Origin: Leifsonia sp. ALI-44-B
GTDB lineage: Bacteria; Actinomycetota; Actinomycetes; Actinomycetales; Microbacteriaceae
Length of the DNA: 64,000 bases
Direction: 5' to 3'
NCBI RefSeq assembly: GCF_001984125.1
Contig: NZ_MTQL01000007.1
Location: 868,001-932,000, forward strand
In this document: piece by piece, positions 17,738 to 26,900 of the stretch
Layout of the letters: every line of letters begins with the position of its first letter
Numbering within the stretch: position 1 is the first letter of the stretch
Notes under the pieces: generated by a model
Seen by the model: the letters and a program-made list of their open reading frames with translations, nothing else
Databases searched by the model: none
Told to the model about the DNA's origin: nothing
Translations under genes and position numbers: made by a program

Positions 17738-18730
17738 ATGAACTTCCGGGTCACGCAGCGCGACATCGCCAAGCTCGCGGGTGTCAGCCAAACGGTCGTG
17801 TCGTTCGTGCTCAACGAGCGCGACGAAAACCTGGCGCGGGTGCCAGAGGCCACGCGTGCGCGGGTGCTGCGCATCATCCAGGAGACCGGCTATGTGGCCG
17901 ACCCGATCGCCCGGCGCTTGAAGCAGATGGGCAATCGGATGATCGGCGTCTACACGTATGAGGCGCTGTTCCCGGCCGACCGCGAGGACTTCTTCTACCC
18001 GTTCCTGGCGGGCATCGAGGAGGAGGCGCAGCGCCTCGACCACGACCTGCTGCTGCTGACGAGCGGGCGGGCCACGGGCTCGAACCTCGGGTTGAGCGCC
18101 GGGGTGACTCGGCTGAGGCTCGCGGATTGCTGCATCCTGCTCGGCCAGAACATGCCGGCGCAGGAGCTGCAGTTCTTGATGGGCAGCGGTTTTCCGTTCG
18201 TGTCGATCGGTCGCCGCAACGATGTCGGCGGCCCCGTGCCCTACGTCGCTGCCGACTACGAGAACGCGGTGGGCGGCCTGGTCGAGCGGGCGCGCGGGCT
18301 CGGGCACGAACGGTTCGTCTACCTGGGTCACGGAACGGGCCCCGAGTCCTACGTCGACCGGGCCGCCGGTTTCGACACGCACGTCGGCCAGGCCGGCACG
18401 CATGTGGCGCCCGAAGGCGACCCGCACGAGTGGATCCGCGCCATCGAGGCCGCGCGCGCGACGGTCGTCTTCGTCGAGCAGGATGACTTCCTCCACCGCC
18501 TGGTCGCGGCGCTCGACGAGCGCGGTCTGGCGGTTCCTGAGGTGTTCTCCCTCGTCAGCCTGTCGGGGTCGATCGACGCCCCGGACGGCCTGACCGGCTT
18601 CCGCCTGCCGCGCCGCGAGATGGGCCGATTGGCCGTCGATATGCTGTCGAGCCCGGCTGATCATCCGCGCCAATCGCTGCTGTCGTGCGAGCTCGTGGAG
18701 GGGCGCACCCTGGCCCGCGTCGCGAGCTGA
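17738..18730 (+). CDS. LacI-family transcriptional regulator of the mannosidase/ABC locus
   Basis: A 330-residue repressor. The HTH is at the very N-terminus (TQRDIAKLAGVSQTVVSFVL, residues 6-25), where TVVSFVLN replaces the common TVSRVLN, followed by a GYVADPIARRL hinge and a sugar-binding sensor domain. I use the ATG at 17738, six bases after GAAGAGGG; a GTG at 17732 would add two residues. It is divergent from the beta-helix gene, with the dyad at 17706-17719 between them. It probably releases the flanking glycan-use genes when an imported sugar binds; the ligand is unknown. Confidence 0.9.
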   Translation: MNFRVTQRDIAKLAGVSQTVVSFVLNERDENLARVPEATRARVLRIIQETGYVADPIARRLKQMGNRMIGVYTYEALFPADREDFFYPFLAGIEEEAQRLDHDLLLLTSGRATGSNLGLSAGVTRLRLADCCILLGQNMPAQELQFLMGSGFPFVSIGRRNDVGGPVPYVAADYENAVGGLVERARGLGHERFVYLGHGTGPESYVDRAAGFDTHVGQAGTHVAPEGDPHEWIRAIEAARATVVFVEQDDFLHRLVAALDERGLAVPEVFSLVSLSGSIDAPDGLTGFRLPRREMGRLAVDMLSSPADHPRQSLLSCELVEGRTLARVAS

Positions 18731-18909
18731 GCCGGCGGGCCGTGTCTCGCGGGCCGTTCGAAATCCCCTATTCCGCTCGCGGCGATCGTGACCTATGGTG
18801 GCCTTCGCAGGGGGAGTGGAGCGACGCCGACGGGCCACGGATGATCGTGGGGGGCGGTGCTTGTCGATCCCGCGCATCCATCATCGGGTCGACAGACAGC
18901 GGGGAAAAC

Positions 18910-20208
18910 ATGTCCACGAACCACCCATCCGAGGCGCCGGGCCGGGCCTTCACACGACGATCGCTCCTCCAGGGCGCGGCGGCCGGAGCGGCCGGTCTGC
19001 TGCTCGCCGGCGGTGTCGGGCAGCCGGCTTTTGCCGCCGCCACGCGGCCCTACATCCCGGCGAGTCTCACCTATGCGCCCACCGATCCGCTGGCCGGATT
19101 CTTCCAGAAAGTGGCCGCGGGGACGGCGAGCATCGTCTTCAACGGTGACTCCATCACCGAGGCCTATGGGGCCGCCAACCCGCAGGAGGGTTACCCCGCC
19201 CTGCTCCTCGACCGGTTGCGTCGCTCGAAGCAGCAACCGTTGGGTGGCCTCGGCTATGTGCCCGCGCGGTATCAGTTCTCGGGGGCTGTGCCGAAGCCCG
19301 TGACCGCAACGTATCTGACGTATTACGGGCCCAGCGACAATGTCATCGACATCCAGGCCAACACGTATGCCCTGAAGCGCAGCACGCAGGAGGGCCTCGG
19401 GCGACGCTCGCTGCTGTTGGAAAAGGGCATCATCAAGGCGACGTCGTTCACGCAGAAGTTCACCTCCGTGCGTGTCTCCTACCGGGCGCAAACGACGGCC
19501 ACCGTCTTCTTCGTGCAGATCGGATCCGCTGCGCCGCAGAAAGTCACGCCCGCGTCGATCGCCGAAGGGCAGCTCACGCTGGGGCCCTTCAGCTCTGCGG
19601 TGCGGACCGTGAAGGTCACGGCCGAGACCAGCGGCGTGTACCTCGAGGGATTCGACATCTACGACGGAGACGAAGCTGCCGGTTTCCACGCCGTCGAGTC
19701 GAGTCAATCGGGTTCGATGACGTGGCAGTTCTCGGCGGCCTCGGGAGCGCCAGTAGGGCTCGGCACGGGGACGGGAAGTAGCGGATGGGCGAACAGCCTC
19801 GTGCGCTATGAACCCGACCTCATCGCCTCGATGTGGGGCACGAACGACTACGCGAACCAGATCCCACCCACGGATGTGAAGCAACACACAATGAACTACT
19901 TGGCGCTCATGCACGCCAAGAAGCCCACCGCCACGAAACTCGTCATCATGCCTTACGAGTTCGGGGCGAAGCGGACTCTGCCCTGGTCGGACTACGTGAA
20001 GGCGCAAAACGACGCGGTCAAGGACTTCGTGACGGCGAATCCCACGGCCAAGGTAGGGTTCTTCAACCTCGGCACCTACATCCCGAAGTACTTCGGGGCG
20101 GCTTCGGCCACGACCGAGTTCATGTCGGACGGTATCCACCCCAACAGTCACGGATACGACGTCATCGCCGCCATCCTCTACGTCTACTTCACCTCGAAGC
20201 CGGCCTAG
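18910..20208 (+). CDS. Tat-exported SGNH/GDSL-type hydrolase
   Basis: A 432-residue secreted esterase-like protein. A Tat signal (FTRRSLLQG, Arg16-Arg17, then an Ala/Leu core ending at AFAAA) leads to an SGNH hydrolase fold: block I FNGDSITE with the nucleophile Ser81, block III GTNDY with the oxyanion Asn, and block V DGIHPNSHGY with catalytic Asp and His. The start is the ATG at 18910 because the signal peptide begins there; the upstream open frame has no leader features. An internal insert of about 170 residues separates blocks I and III and looks like a beta-sandwich, as in sugar-acetyl esterases that carry a carbohydrate-binding jelly roll. It lies 179 bases after the LacI gene on the same strand and ends at a hairpin. 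Deacetylation of an extracellular glycan is plausible. Confidence 0.85.
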   Translation: MSTNHPSEAPGRAFTRRSLLQGAAAGAAGLLLAGGVGQPAFAAATRPYIPASLTYAPTDPLAGFFQKVAAGTASIVFNGDSITEAYGAANPQEGYPALLLDRLRRSKQQPLGGLGYVPARYQFSGAVPKPVTATYLTYYGPSDNVIDIQANTYALKRSTQEGLGRRSLLLEKGIIKATSFTQKFTSVRVSYRAQTTATVFFVQIGSAAPQKVTPASIAEGQLTLGPFSSAVRTVKVTAETSGVYLEGFDIYDGDEAAGFHAVESSQSGSMTWQFSAASGAPVGLGTGTGSSGWANSLVRYEPDLIASMWGTNDYANQIPPTDVKQHTMNYLALMHAKKPTATKLVIMPYEFGAKRTLPWSDYVKAQNDAVKDFVTANPTAKVGFFNLGTYIPKYFGAASATTEFMSDGIHPNSHGYDVIAAILYVYFTSKPA

Positions 20209-20212
20209 TCCG

Positions 20213-20241
20213 CGCCCGCGCGTGTCGCGGGCGTCACCTTT
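20213..20241 (+). terminator. Rho-independent terminator after SGNH hydrolase
   Basis: An 8-bp stem CGCCCGCG/CGCGGGCG with a 5-base loop starts 4 bases after the stop codon and is followed within a few bases by CCTTTT. Confidence 0.6.
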
Positions 20242-20293
20242 TCCGCCTCACGGGGGAAGAGGGGCGCCCGCGAGCGCCCGTAGTGTTCAAGAC

Positions 20294-20395
20294 ATGAGCG
20301 CACCCATGATTTTCTGGATCGTCTTCACCGCCGTCGGCGTCGGCATCAGCATTGCCACCGCGATCGTCGTAACAAGGCGCGCGAAGAAGCGCTGA
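20294..20395 (+). CDS. Single-helix small membrane protein (33 residues)
   Basis: A short frame starting MSAPMIFWIVFTAVGVG and ending TRRAKKR. It is one hydrophobic helix (about residues 5-26) followed by a basic tail, the classic layout of a small bitopic membrane protein with a cytoplasmic C-terminus. The preceding bases (GTGTTCAAGAC) carry no strong ribosome-binding site. It lies between the terminator of the SGNH gene and the convergent GrpB gene. It is too short for homology, and a function cannot be assigned. The clean hydrophobic-then-basic pattern makes it more likely real than chance. Confidence 0.5.
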   Translation: MSAPMIFWIVFTAVGVGISIATAIVVTRRAKKR

Positions 20396-20425
20396 GAGTC
20401 CCCGGCGTGGGGCTGCGGCCTCGCC

Positions 20426-21019
20426 TCAGTCCGGCTGTGTGGCGGTGCGAGCGCGCGCCCGCGCCTTGATCTCGAGAATGACGTCGGTCTTCGCGTCGGC
20501 ATAGGCGTTCATGTCGTCCCATTGCTGCGACAGGAGGGCGCGCTTCGTGCTCTCGTACAGCGCGCGATCGGCAGTGTGGGAGCGCAGGTGATTGCGCAGC
20601 AGCAGGTATTCGTCGATGGCCGCGTCGCCGCGTTCGTAGACGTGCACGTGGATGTCCCGCTCCGGCGTGCGCACCATGCGATGTCCGGGCTCCCGCACGC
20701 GCAGCTCGTAACCGGCCGCGAGCAGGGCGTCGAGGTAGTCCTCGTCGGCCGTGATGTCGGCGACGGCTACGACGATGTCGACGATCGGTTTCGCCGCCAG
20801 GCCGGGCACGGAGGTCGAGCCGATGTGTTCGATGTCGACGGATGCGGGGGAGAGGGCATCCGCGATGCGCCGGCGGTGCTGCTCGAAGATCTCGGGCCAG
20901 CGCTCGTCGTAATCGTGCAGGCCCACGCGCAGGGCCTCGGGGCCGCCCACGAGCTCGAGCTCGGAGACATCCGCTCGACGAGGGCCCGAGCCCGGGTCGG
21001 CGTGCGAGTCCTCGGCCAT
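20426..21019 (-). CDS. GrpB family protein (UPF0157)
   Basis: A 197-residue member of the GrpB/UPF0157 family, which has a nucleotidyltransferase-like fold. The hallmark block IEHIGSTSVPGLAAKPIVDI lies about residues 63-82, preceded by YDERWPEIFEQ and followed by HVHVYERGD. The biochemical role of the family is unsettled. Its ATG directly follows the stop of the DivIVA-domain gene (TGA then ATG, no gap), so the two form a tight operon. Confidence 0.92.
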   Translation of the reverse strand: MAEDSHADPGSGPRRADVSELELVGGPEALRVGLHDYDERWPEIFEQHRRRIADALSPASVDIEHIGSTSVPGLAAKPIVDIVVAVADITADEDYLDALLAAGYELRVREPGHRMVRTPERDIHVHVYERGDAAIDEYLLLRNHLRSHTADRALYESTKRALLSQQWDDMNAYADAKTDVILEIKARARARTATQPD

Positions 21020-21289
21020 TCAGCGTGCCTCGTGCTGCCGCAGCGCCGCCACGATCTCGTCGAGGTAATCGTCGACCTCGTTCTGGTCGTAGCCCGTACG
21101 GAACCTCGTCGGGCTGAAACGGGAGACGACGACGTCATCCCCCCTGATGGGGTCTACTGACCGGCGCCGTTCATAGCCGGCGAGCGTCTCGCGCACCTGG
21201 TCCATCAACTCGTCGACTTCGCGCGGCTCGTAGCCCTCGCGCCACCGCGTCATACCGAACTTCTTGGCCGCGACATCCTCTGAACGCAT
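21020..21289 (-). CDS. Small DivIVA-domain protein with two motif copies
   Basis: An 89-residue protein made of two copies of the DivIVA-type N-terminal membrane-binding motif: KKFGMTRWREGYEPREVDEL and SRFSPTRFRTGYDQNEVDDY. Both show the (K/S)FxxxRxxxGY...EVD pattern. There is no long coiled coil as in full DivIVA/Wag31, so it resembles the short actinobacterial DivIVA-domain proteins of unknown role, possibly acting at curved membrane or with the cell-division scaffold. The ATG is preceded by AGAGGGGG. It is divergent from an ABC exporter and immediately upstream of GrpB. Confidence 0.85.
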   Translation of the reverse strand: MRSEDVAAKKFGMTRWREGYEPREVDELMDQVRETLAGYERRRSVDPIRGDDVVVSRFSPTRFRTGYDQNEVDDYLDEIVAALRQHEAR

Positions 21290-21445
21290 GCATCCCCCTC
21301 TGGTCTTCCTCGATCCTGCCACGCGTCGAGTACGAACGTGTGGCGCACGCGGCGGGCCGTGTTTCGCCAGAACGATGCCCCTCGGCGGAGGCCGCTCCGC
21401 CTGCCGGTGGAGGTGCCGCGCGCGCCGCGTCGGTAGCGTCCGAGT

Positions 21446-22483
21446 ATGGGGATCAACGAGGACCGAGCGGGCCACGACCCGCGGCACGAAGCCGCCATCG
21501 AGGTGCGTGCGCTGACCAAGAGTTTCGGCGACACCGAGGTGGTGCGCGGCGTGGACCTGGCGATCGCGCGCGGCGAGGTGTTCGGCATCCTGGGGCCCAA
21601 CGGCGCCGGCAAGACGACCACCATCGACTGCCTCGCGGGCCTCAGCGCCGCCACATCGGGCACCGTGCGCGTGCTGGGCCTCGACCCCGTCGCCGACCGG
21701 GCCGCCTTCACCGCTCGCGTGGCCGTGCAGCCGCAGGCGGCCAGCCTCTTCGACCACCTCACCGTCGCCGAGACGCTGCGCCTGTTCGCGTCCTTTCATG
21801 AGCGCCCGGCCGCCCTCGAGCCCCTCCTCGCCGAGGTCGGTCTGACGGCCGATCAGGGCATCCGCGCCAGGCACCTGTCGGGCGGTCAGACGCGCCGGCT
21901 ACTGCTGGCCGTTGCCCTCATCGGCGACCCCGAGCTCGTCATCCTCGACGAACCGGCCGCGGGCCTCGACCCGAGCGCGCGCCTGCACCTGTGGTCGACC
22001 ATTCGGGCTCTGCGTGACCGCGGCGTCACGGTTCTGCTCACCACGCACGACATGGAGGAGGCCACGGCCCTCTGCGATCGGGTGGCCATCCTGGTGCGCG
22101 GCGAGATCGTCGCGTCGGGTTCGCCGGCCGACCTCGTGCGTCAGAGCGCGGGCGAGAGCACGGTGCGCTTCGTGGTGGCGGCGCGCACCGACCTGGGCCC
22201 GGTCGAGCGGATGGAGGGGGCCAACGCGGTGTCGTCCGAGAACGTGGCGGGCGGCATCCGTGTCGTCGTGAAAACGGATGACCCGGACGGCTTGTTGCGC
22301 GCAATCACCTTCACGCCGGGGCTGCAGGCGCGCGAGTTCGCGGTGCACCGCAGCTCGTTGCAGGATCTGTTCGTCGAGCTGGCGGAGAACGGATCTGCCG
22401 GGCCCGCGTCGACCAACACCTCGTCGACTAACACCTCGTCGTCCAACACCTCGTCGACGAACACCGAGGGGAGCGCCGCATGA
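21446..22483 (+). CDS. ABC-2 type exporter ATP-binding protein
   Basis: A 345-residue ATPase of the DrrA/CcmA-like drug-export group. The Walker A GPNGAGKTT starts at residue 50, the signature is LSGGQ, Walker B is LVILDEPAAGLD, and the switch His is in TTHDMEE. The C-terminal extension after the core (residues about 235-320) is typical of DrrA-like subunits. The last 25 residues are a Ser/Thr/Asn-rich tail encoded by a 15-bp tandem repeat. Its stop overlaps the permease start as ATGA. The pair probably exports a drug, lipid or peptide; the substrate is unknown. Confidence 0.93.
   Translation: MGINEDRAGHDPRHEAAIEVRALTKSFGDTEVVRGVDLAIARGEVFGILGPNGAGKTTTIDCLAGLSAATSGTVRVLGLDPVADRAAFTARVAVQPQAASLFDHLTVAETLRLFASFHERPAALEPLLAEVGLTADQGIRARHLSGGQTRRLLLAVALIGDPELVILDEPAAGLDPSARLHLWSTIRALRDRGVTVLLTTHDMEEATALCDRVAILVRGEIVASGSPADLVRQSAGESTVRFVVAARTDLGPVERMEGANAVSSENVAGGIRVVVKTDDPDGLLRAITFTPGLQAREFAVHRSSLQDLFVELAENGSAGPASTNTSSTNTSSSNTSSTNTEGSAA
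22415..22465 (+). repeat. 15-bp in-frame tandem repeat (about 3.4 copies)
   Basis: Units of the form AACACCTCGTCGACT repeat with one or two substitutions at 22415, 22430 and 22445, and a partial unit follows. Each encodes Asn-Thr-Ser-Ser-Thr/Ser in the disordered C-terminal tail of the ABC ATPase. Copy number could vary by slippage without breaking the frame. Confidence 0.85.
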
Positions 22484-23292
22484 GCGCCGTCACGTCGCCC
22501 ACCGGCCGTCCGCGCGCCGCCGAACCGGCGCGCCGATCCCCCTTCGTCGAGGTCAGCCGCGCGAGCGCCCTCGAGCTGCTGCGCAACGGCAAGATCGTGG
22601 CGTCGATGATGTTCATGTTCGGCTTCTTCCTGCTGCTGATCGTGTGGCTCAACGCGGTTCTGGCCGACAGCCCGGATGTTCCGGGCGGCGACTATCTGCG
22701 CCTCAACCTGGCCACCTGCATCGTCGTCGGCTATCTCGCCATCGCCATCACGGGAACGACCGTGCCCCTCGTCGCCCTGCGCGAACGCGGAACCCTGCGC
22801 CTGCTCGGCACCACACCCCTCAAGCGGCTCACGTTCCTGCTGGCGCAGACCCCCGCCCGTTTCGCGCTCGGAGCTGCCGAGGCCGTCGTCATCCTGGCGA
22901 TCGCCATCGCGCGCGGCTACCTCGATCCGCTGCAGACGCTGCGGCTGAGTGTCACGCTGCTGCTCGGGCTCGTCATGCTCTTCTCGTTCGGCTACCTGCT
23001 GGCGTCGCGGCTGCGCAATGCCGAGGTGGCGAACCAGTTCACGGGGCTCATCCCCATCATCGTGCTGCTGACGTCGGGCACCGTTTTTCCGCCGTCGCTC
23101 TTTCCCGACTGGCTGGTGCCCGTGCTGAACGCCATCCCCACCGCCTGGTTCATCCAAGCGGCCGGTGCCGACCTGTCGGGGTACACGCCCTTCGCGAGTG
23201 TCTACGTGTTGTGGGGCCTCATGGCCGCGGCCACGGTCGTCGCGACGCTGCTCGCGGCGCGGTTGTTCCGCTGGGACATCCGCGAGCGGTGA
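22480..23292 (+). CDS. ABC-2 type exporter permease
   Basis: A 270-residue membrane protein with about six helices, in the DrrB/ABC2 family. A cytoplasmic N-terminus (with EVSRASALELLRNGK) leads to helix 1 (MMFMFGFFLLLIVWL). The typical segment LVMLFSFGYLLASRLRNAEVANQF and a later re-entrant SGTVFPPSLFPDWL are present. Its ATG overlaps the ATPase stop. It converges on the DUF805 gene 62 bases downstream. Confidence 0.92.
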   Translation: MSAVTSPTGRPRAAEPARRSPFVEVSRASALELLRNGKIVASMMFMFGFFLLLIVWLNAVLADSPDVPGGDYLRLNLATCIVVGYLAIAITGTTVPLVALRERGTLRLLGTTPLKRLTFLLAQTPARFALGAAEAVVILAIAIARGYLDPLQTLRLSVTLLLGLVMLFSFGYLLASRLRNAEVANQFTGLIPIIVLLTSGTVFPPSLFPDWLVPVLNAIPTAWFIQAAGADLSGYTPFASVYVLWGLMAAATVVATLLAARLFRWDIRER

Positions 23293-23354
23293 GTGGGCGG
23301 GTCGTCCGCGGCGGGGCTCGCCGGCAGGTTACGAGGCCTGATCCAGCGCGCCCG

Positions 23355-23867
23355 TCAGCGGGCCGGGCGGTCGTAGCGCGCGGCGTAGGGGCTGCCGGGG
23401 AAGGCGGCGAAAACGAGGAGCGCGAGGCCGCCGATCGTGGGCACGAGGCCCAGCAGCACGAACCATCCGGACAGGTTGAGGTCGTGCAGTCGGCGCACGG
23501 TCAGAGCGAGGTTCGGGATGAGGGTGCCCAGCAGGTAGAGAACGACGATGAAGCCCGTGAGGCCGGCCGGGAACGTGATCTTCTCGCTGACCTCGCCGTA
23601 CTGGTCGATGCCGGCCGTGAGCCGCTGCAGCACGACGGCGAGGATGGGGCCGCCGATCAGGACGACCACGTTGAGCAGAGCGATCCACCAGTACTCGCTG
23701 CGGCTCGATCGTCCGGCGAAGGTGGCATAGCGGGCGAAGAAGCGCCCGATCGCGACACCCGGGGATGCGCCGGGTCGGGGAGCGTCGCCGGGGCGTCCCG
23801 GCGGGATGGGCGCGGGCCCGGGTGTGTGGGCGCCGGCGGTGGTGGCGGGGTATGCGGGGTAGGTCAC
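23355..23867 (-). CDS. DUF805 family membrane protein
   Basis: A 170-residue protein with a Pro/Gly-rich cytoplasmic N-terminus (about 40 residues) and a DUF805 domain: FARYATFAGRSSRSEYWW marks the domain start, followed by three to four helices and the conserved RRLHDLNLSGW. The start is a GTG at 23867. DUF805 proteins are abundant in actinobacteria and their role is unknown. It is 46 bases downstream of the DUF2207 gene on the same strand, so the two may be co-transcribed. Confidence 0.9.
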   Translation of the reverse strand: MTYPAYPATTAGAHTPGPAPIPPGRPGDAPRPGASPGVAIGRFFARYATFAGRSSRSEYWWIALLNVVVLIGGPILAVVLQRLTAGIDQYGEVSEKITFPAGLTGFIVVLYLLGTLIPNLALTVRRLHDLNLSGWFVLLGLVPTIGGLALLVFAAFPGSPYAARYDRPAR

Positions 23868-23913
23868 GGCGAGTCCTTCTGGTCGTTCGAGTCGGGCGGG
23901 TCGTGTCTCGAGA

Positions 23914-26900
23914 CTAGGTCGGGTCGCCGTCGGAAGCGATGGGGAGAAGTGCCCGCCGGGTGAGCACGAGTCCCGTCACGCCGAGCACGACGGAGGCGAG
24001 CGTGACGAGCGCGAGCGGCAGGAACGACGGTTCGTCGCCGGGCATCTGGGCGCTGAGCCAGCCGAAGAGGATGGCGCCCGACAGGACGACGGCGGGCAGC
24101 AGCCACCGGGCGAGATCGCGGGGGACGCCGCGGCGGAACACGCGTGGGTTGCGCAGGGCGCCGGCGATGGCGGCGGCGAGACCGAGCACGGAGCCGAGGC
24201 CGCCGAGCACGAACACGGCGAGCGTCACCGCGGCTGCCGTCTGCTGCTCGGGTGTGCGCGCCTGCTCCGTGTTCGGGCGGTCGAACGTGCCGGCTGGGAA
24301 GTCGAGGGTTGCTCCCGCATCGGCATCCGTGAGCTCGGAGGGGTAGCCCGACTCACCATTTCGCTTCAGGTCGAGTGCGTGCGTCTGGATGCCCTCCGCC
24401 TCCGAGGATTCCTCGACAGAGGGAACCTTCGTGCCGGGCGTCGCCTCGAACTCGCCGAAGGGGATGACCGCGTCGCCGGGTGCGCCAGAGATGTCGGATG
24501 ACGCGCTGCCCGAGGTGTTCCAGCCACCCGAGGTCTGCTCGGCGGCAAGCTCGTCGGGCACGCGCAGCTCGAGCCGCAGCGGAGAGGGAGCGGGGTCGCC
24601 GCCCCAGTTCGCGTCGTTCGCCCACCCGGTCAAGAGCGCGCCCCACGCCATCCGATCGACCGCTATGCCTGAGGAATCTTCGGCAGCCACGATCGGTGAC
24701 GTGAGGGAGTATTCGATGCGGATGTCGTGAGTTCCTGTCAGCACCTGCGAGAGCTCGGTGGCGAGCAGGAGGGTGTCGGCATCCGGGGTCACGGAGAATT
24801 TCGCGGGCGCGCCATCGACGGTCACGCTCGACACCTCGAGGCCCAGGTCATAGCCGTCGATGCTGCCGCGCCACTGCTGGGCGAATTGGGGCACGCGGGC
24901 GCCCTCGTCGCCGAACGATACCGAGACCTCCTCGGTGACCGCGAGCCGGGCGCCCCCGTCATCCGCGCGCGTGAGTTCGGCGGCGGCCTCGAGGGACTGC
25001 ACCTTCGTGTAAAGCGTGCCGGGCACGTCGCCGCTGTAGGAGCGGTACTCGGCGGGGCCGGGGTAGGGGTTGGGCAGCACGGCGACGGCAACGATCGAAC
25101 CGGCGACGAGGAGGAGCGAGAGACCACGGATCGCCGTGCGGGCTCCCGCCGAGAGGGATGACGCCGACGAGAAGTCGCCCCGGGATTCGCGCGAGCGCGC
25201 CGTCTCGCCGATGCTGCCCTCGATGAGCGCGCTCACGCGCTTGCCCGCCTGGCGGGGCGGCCCGAACAGCACGGCGTAGGGCAGGAGCCGGTCGCCGATG
25301 GGACCGCGCGCGGTCAGCTGCGTGCGCTCGGAATACACGCCCACGCCGCGCAAGTGCTGCTTGACCAGCGCGCCGCGGCGGGTGAGGGGCCGCGCCGACA
25401 GGGCGATGGCCAGCACGAACACCGCGAGAACGGAGGACAGAACGACGAAGGCCACGGGCCACCACACCACCGAAAGCGTGGCCTGATAGGAGAGCTGGCG
25501 CAGCAACCCCCACTGCAGGACCGTGAGCGCGAGCGGGGCCGCGATGAAGAGATCGCGCACGAAACCGCGCGGGATGCGGCGCAGTCCCATCGTCAGCTGG
25601 GTGCGGCGTTCCGTGGCGACGGCCGATCGCAGCAGCGCAAGAGGGAGGTCGCCGATGGTGCCGGTGCCCCGGGCGACGCGGGCGGCGGCGGCAAAACGTG
25701 AGGCGCGCTCATCCGGATCGAGCCCGCGCCGTTGGGCGGCGCTGAGTGCTGCGGCGAGCTGGGCCGCACGGGGACGGCGCAACACCTGGGCCGCCAGATG
25801 TGGGCTGATGCCTGACGGCGGGTCGTGCTGCGCCACGAACCAGGGCCGACCGCGCGCGTCACTCCACGCCACGGCGCGCGCCGCGAAGGCGAGCAAGAAG
25901 GTCAGGGCGAGGAAGACGAGCGGCGCAATCGGGCCATAGACCTGAACCCAGTAGAGCGGCGTCTGTGGGGGCATCGCGAAGGTGCCGGGCTCGAACGACA
26001 TCACGAAACCGGCGTGCGCGTGTGGCGGCACGTTCTCGTCCGAGATGAAGCGGTAGGTGACGTCGTCGGGTGAACCCGTCGCCGACCGCGGCTCCGGGTC
26101 GAGCCACACGCCGCCCGCCGCCATGAGCCACGTCAGGCTGCTGCGCGGCTGGCGGATGAGCTGCGCGTCCACGTCGCGCGGGATCGTGACCGAGACGTCG
26201 AGCCCCGAGAGTCCCTGCGGCCAGGAGGGGCCGAAGACATCCCATTTGAGCAGATCAACCGGGCGGCCCGTGTCAGCGTCGGTCGACGAAAAGGCCAGGT
26301 CGTGCAGGTTATAGCGCAGCACGAATTCGTGGGTGCCCTGCAGGGTGTCGTCGCCCTCAAGCGTGAGCTGCACCTGGGTGGGCGTGTCCGATCGGCCCAC
26401 GTCGAGTGTCTTGCCATCCAGTGTCGCCTCGATGGCGTCCGGTGTGAGCGCATGGCCCTGGTACTGGCTCGCGAGAGTGCGCTGGATGCCGCGCTCGCCG
26501 CCCGCACCGCCGCCCGCACCGCCACCCGCGTCGCCCGAGGCATCCGGAAATTGCGCGGTGATGCGCTCTTCGACCTGCACGTCCATGCGGCCGTCGTCGG
26601 TGCGCGTGACGCGGTAGTCGGCGGTGAACTGCCGCGCGATCCACGTGTCGGTGACGTTGGAGGCCGCCTCGGTGATGTCGTCGAGGGTGAGGGGTTTGTT
26701 GATGACCGGCCCCACGAGCAGCACGATGCCGGCAAACGCCACGAGCGCCCAGAACCCGCGCAGGCTGTAGCGCAGCCCGGGGCCGCCCCTCGATCGCAAC
26801 CAGGTCTCGAGCGCCAGCAGCCACCGCGACAACACGACCCACAACGGGCTGTGCTTCGGGGCCGGGTCGAGGATGCGTTCGTCTGAAGCGTCAGCCCCCG

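Noticed and set aside
22415-22465. Possible short CRISPR-like repeat
   Set aside because: Units are contiguous with no spacers and lie inside a coding tail.
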